From NCBI RefSeq assembly GCF_012427845.1, contig NZ_CP038498.1, forward strand, positions 4,650,001 to 4,714,000: a stretch of DNA of 64,000 nt. The letters are read 5' to 3'. Under the pieces are notes generated by a model, which saw only the letters and a program-made list of their open reading frames with translations, did no database searches and was not told the DNA's origin. The stretch comes from Pectobacterium punjabense (GTDB lineage: Bacteria > Pseudomonadota > Gammaproteobacteria > Enterobacterales > Enterobacteriaceae). The stretch's first letter is position 1; each line of letters opens with the position of its first letter. The position numbers and the translations under genes were made by a program. This document shows positions 62,607-64,000 of this stretch, one piece after another.

Positions 62607-62990
62607 AGCCTGCCGTGATCGTTGTTAGTCTGTCATAGCGCTAAGCATGCCATAGGTCAGAGAAAGAGACGATCCTTAACGTAAGATATCGGTTGATTTT
62701 GCATGGAGCATCGCAAGATTTTCCTGTGGATAACTTTGTGAATAGTTTTATTTTCGTAATTATTAATTTATCCATTTGTCTAATGGATTTATTTAATCAT
62801 TATAAATTTCATAAAGTTACAATATAAATTGTTTGTTTTTGATGCATGGCAAACCGTCATCTAATTTGTGGATATAAACAAAAAGATAAATAGATATTGT
62901 AGGTGGTGAGATATAAAAGATAAGGGAGTGAACAGCTTGAAGTATAACGGGTATAGGCCATGCGGTTAACCCGCATGGCCTATTAAGTGA
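62607..62990. other. Intergenic gap between dsbA and polA
   Basis: This gap of 384 bases is AT-rich from 62740 on. It holds the polA promoter. A perfect DnaA-box sequence TGTGGATAA lies at 62725-62733 and a near match TGTGGATAT at 62867-62875. A 12-bp hairpin (62954-62982) follows dsbA. No gene is visible. Confidence 0.5.
62954..62982 (-). terminator. Hairpin after dsbA
   Basis: A perfect 12-bp stem (TAGGCCATGCGG / CCGCATGGCCTA) with a 5-base loop lies eight bases after the dsbA stop. There is no T run on the minus strand, so it may stabilise the 3' end of the mRNA rather than terminate strongly. Confidence 0.6.
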
Positions 62991-63614
62991 TTACTTTTTA
63001 GTAATGAGGAATTTCACCACATCAGCATACTGTTTTACGTAAGCGTCCATTGAGCTAGTATCAAGACCATCGTTCTTGATCATATATTTGCCATTAACGA
63101 ACATCGCTGGAACACCACGTAATTGTAAATCTGCAGCCGCTTTTTCTTGTTGGGCAACCAGAGATTTCACAACAAAACTGTTCAGGGCACCATCAAATTC
63201 TTCCGCACTCACACCAGCTTTTACAAAGACAGCGCGAATATCTTCCGGTTTTTGTACGGTCTGTGTTTTCTGGACGGCATCAAACATCAGCGGGGTAATT
63301 TTATCTTCCACACCCAGCGCCATGGCCACAGCCCAAGCCTGCGTCAGGTTTTTACCCAATGGGCCCAAGAAGTCCACATGATAACGCGTCATCTTCACTC
63401 CCTCCGGCAGCGCTTTTTTTACTGCATCCGGGACATGGTAAACTTGTTCAAATTGATAGCAGTGCGGACAATAGAATGAGAAGAACTCGAGAACCTGAGG
63501 CTCTTGGGTTGCAGGTTTATCTAATTCTACATATTGTTTACCGTCAGAAAATTCTGCAGCAGAAGCACTAAATGCCAGAACGACGCCAATCAGCGCAAGC
63601 CATAATCTTTTCAT
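62991..63614 (-). CDS. dsbA: Thiol:disulfide interchange protein DsbA
   Basis: DsbA oxidises cysteines of newly exported proteins in the periplasm and is reoxidised by DsbB. The signal peptide is [20 protein letters not shown], and the redox motif CPHC is at residues 49-52 before signal removal. The cis-proline lies in [12 protein letters not shown]. The ATG at 63614 follows GGAGAGAG and gives 207 residues (208 in E. coli). It follows srkA by a few bases in a conserved operon. Confidence 0.97.
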   Translation of the reverse strand: MKRLWLALIGVVLAFSASAAEFSDGKQYVELDKPATQEPQVLEFFSFYCPHCYQFEQVYHVPDAVKKALPEGVKMTRYHVDFLGPLGKNLTQAWAVAMALGVEDKITPLMFDAVQKTQTVQKPEDIRAVFVKAGVSAEEFDGALNSFVVKSLVAQQEKAAADLQLRGVPAMFVNGKYMIKNDGLDTSSMDAYVKQYADVVKFLITKK

Positions 63615-63638
63615 AAATTTAACTCTCTCCATTTAATT

Positions 63639-64000
63639 TCAGTACATGGGCATCAGTTGTAGAGGAGGCTCCTGCAACAGCTGAGTTTGTCCAATAAATA
63701 TTGCCGTTTGCTTCAACCAAAAATCGGCATCCGTCATCCAAGGGAAATTTTTCGGAAAAGCAGGGTCTTCCCAACGACGCGCAACCCAAGCCAGATAATA
63801 AACCTGTCGCATCGCACGAAGAGGCTCAATCAACGCCAGTTCTTTCTCCTGAAAATCCGAAAATTCACTATAAGCCTCTAATAAGATATCCAATTGAATA
63901 CGTTGTTCACGGCGGTCGCCATGCAACAGCATCCATAAATCCTGTATTGCCGGGCCATTGCGAGCATCGTCCAAATCAACAAATAGCGGGCCATCACGCC
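63639..64000 (-). CDS. srkA: Stress response kinase A (C-terminal part)
   Basis: The frame enters from the right edge and reads RDGPLFVDLDDARNGPAIQ and then QDLWMLLHGD, the metal-binding and C-lobe region of SrkA (YihE/RdoA). It ends LLQEPPLQLMPMY, like the E. coli protein. SrkA is a Ser/Thr kinase controlled by Cpx that protects against envelope stress-related cell death. The N-terminus lies outside the window. It precedes dsbA in an operon. Confidence 0.93.
   Translation of the reverse strand, partial: RDGPLFVDLDDARNGPAIQDLWMLLHGDRREQRIQLDILLEAYSEFSDFQEKELALIEPLRAMRQVYYLAWVARRWEDPAFPKNFPWMTDADFWLKQTAIFIGQTQLLQEPPLQLMPMY

Overview
The window looks like chromosome of a soft-rot enterobacterium, most likely Pectobacterium or a close relative. 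This is inferred from gene order and protein similarity recalled from memory; no search was run. Most of it is Enterobacterales backbone with products that line up closely with Escherichia coli proteins, mixed with lineage-specific inserts.

Layout: (1) 1-1287, a split HipA-type toxin-antitoxin locus (HipS C-terminus, then HipT); its HipB partner would lie before the window. (2) 1348-4450, a LysE/RhtB exporter, a CbrC-like protein, DsbG and a siderophore-interacting reductase behind a Fur box. (3) 4451-6895, an AT-rich accessory patch with a RhiA-like protein, an orphan 119-residue protein and a Mor-like regulator. (4) 6896-9819, gorA, rlmJ and a DUF2623 protein. (5) 9830-15084, an iron or heme uptake system with cell-surface signalling (receptor with STN domain, FecI-like sigma, FecR-like regulator, TonB-like protein). 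(6) 15407-28097, prlC-rsmJ, a periplasmic nucleotidase, a FAD oxidoreductase, gdhA, uspA/uspB, pitA and yhiN. (7) 28190-34574, an EAL phosphodiesterase, an Ail/OmpX-type protein, tRNA-Pro(UGG), eptB and ligB. (8) 34894-40743, gmk, then the rpoZ-spoT-trmH-recG run. (9) 40777-43505, an AT-rich four-gene operon not recognised as a named system. (10) 44007-49539, xanP, yicH, fabY, dtd and yihX. (11) 49702-56259, typA, then the nitrogen-control operon glnA-glnL-glnG with its sigma54 promoter and NtrC sites, then a tiny yshB-like gene. (12) 56319-64000, hemN, a tiny membrane ORF, yihI, engB, Spot 42 RNA, polA, dsbA and the end of srkA.

The best candidate for an undescribed system is the 40777-43505 operon. 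Its first product has a Sec signal peptide followed directly by a sequence with the spacing of a double-glycine leader. The next genes encode an outer-membrane beta-barrel, an exported C39-family cysteine peptidase and a small orphan protein. The first three start codons overlap the preceding stop codons or nearly so, which implies one coordinated unit. The parts suggest a periplasmic maturation and surface-export pathway, loosely like Fap (functional amyloid) systems. Other points of interest are the HipBST-type kinase with an intact SIS loop, a modular hairpin repeat present in two intergenic gaps, and two very short genes at 56122-56259 and 57833-58003.
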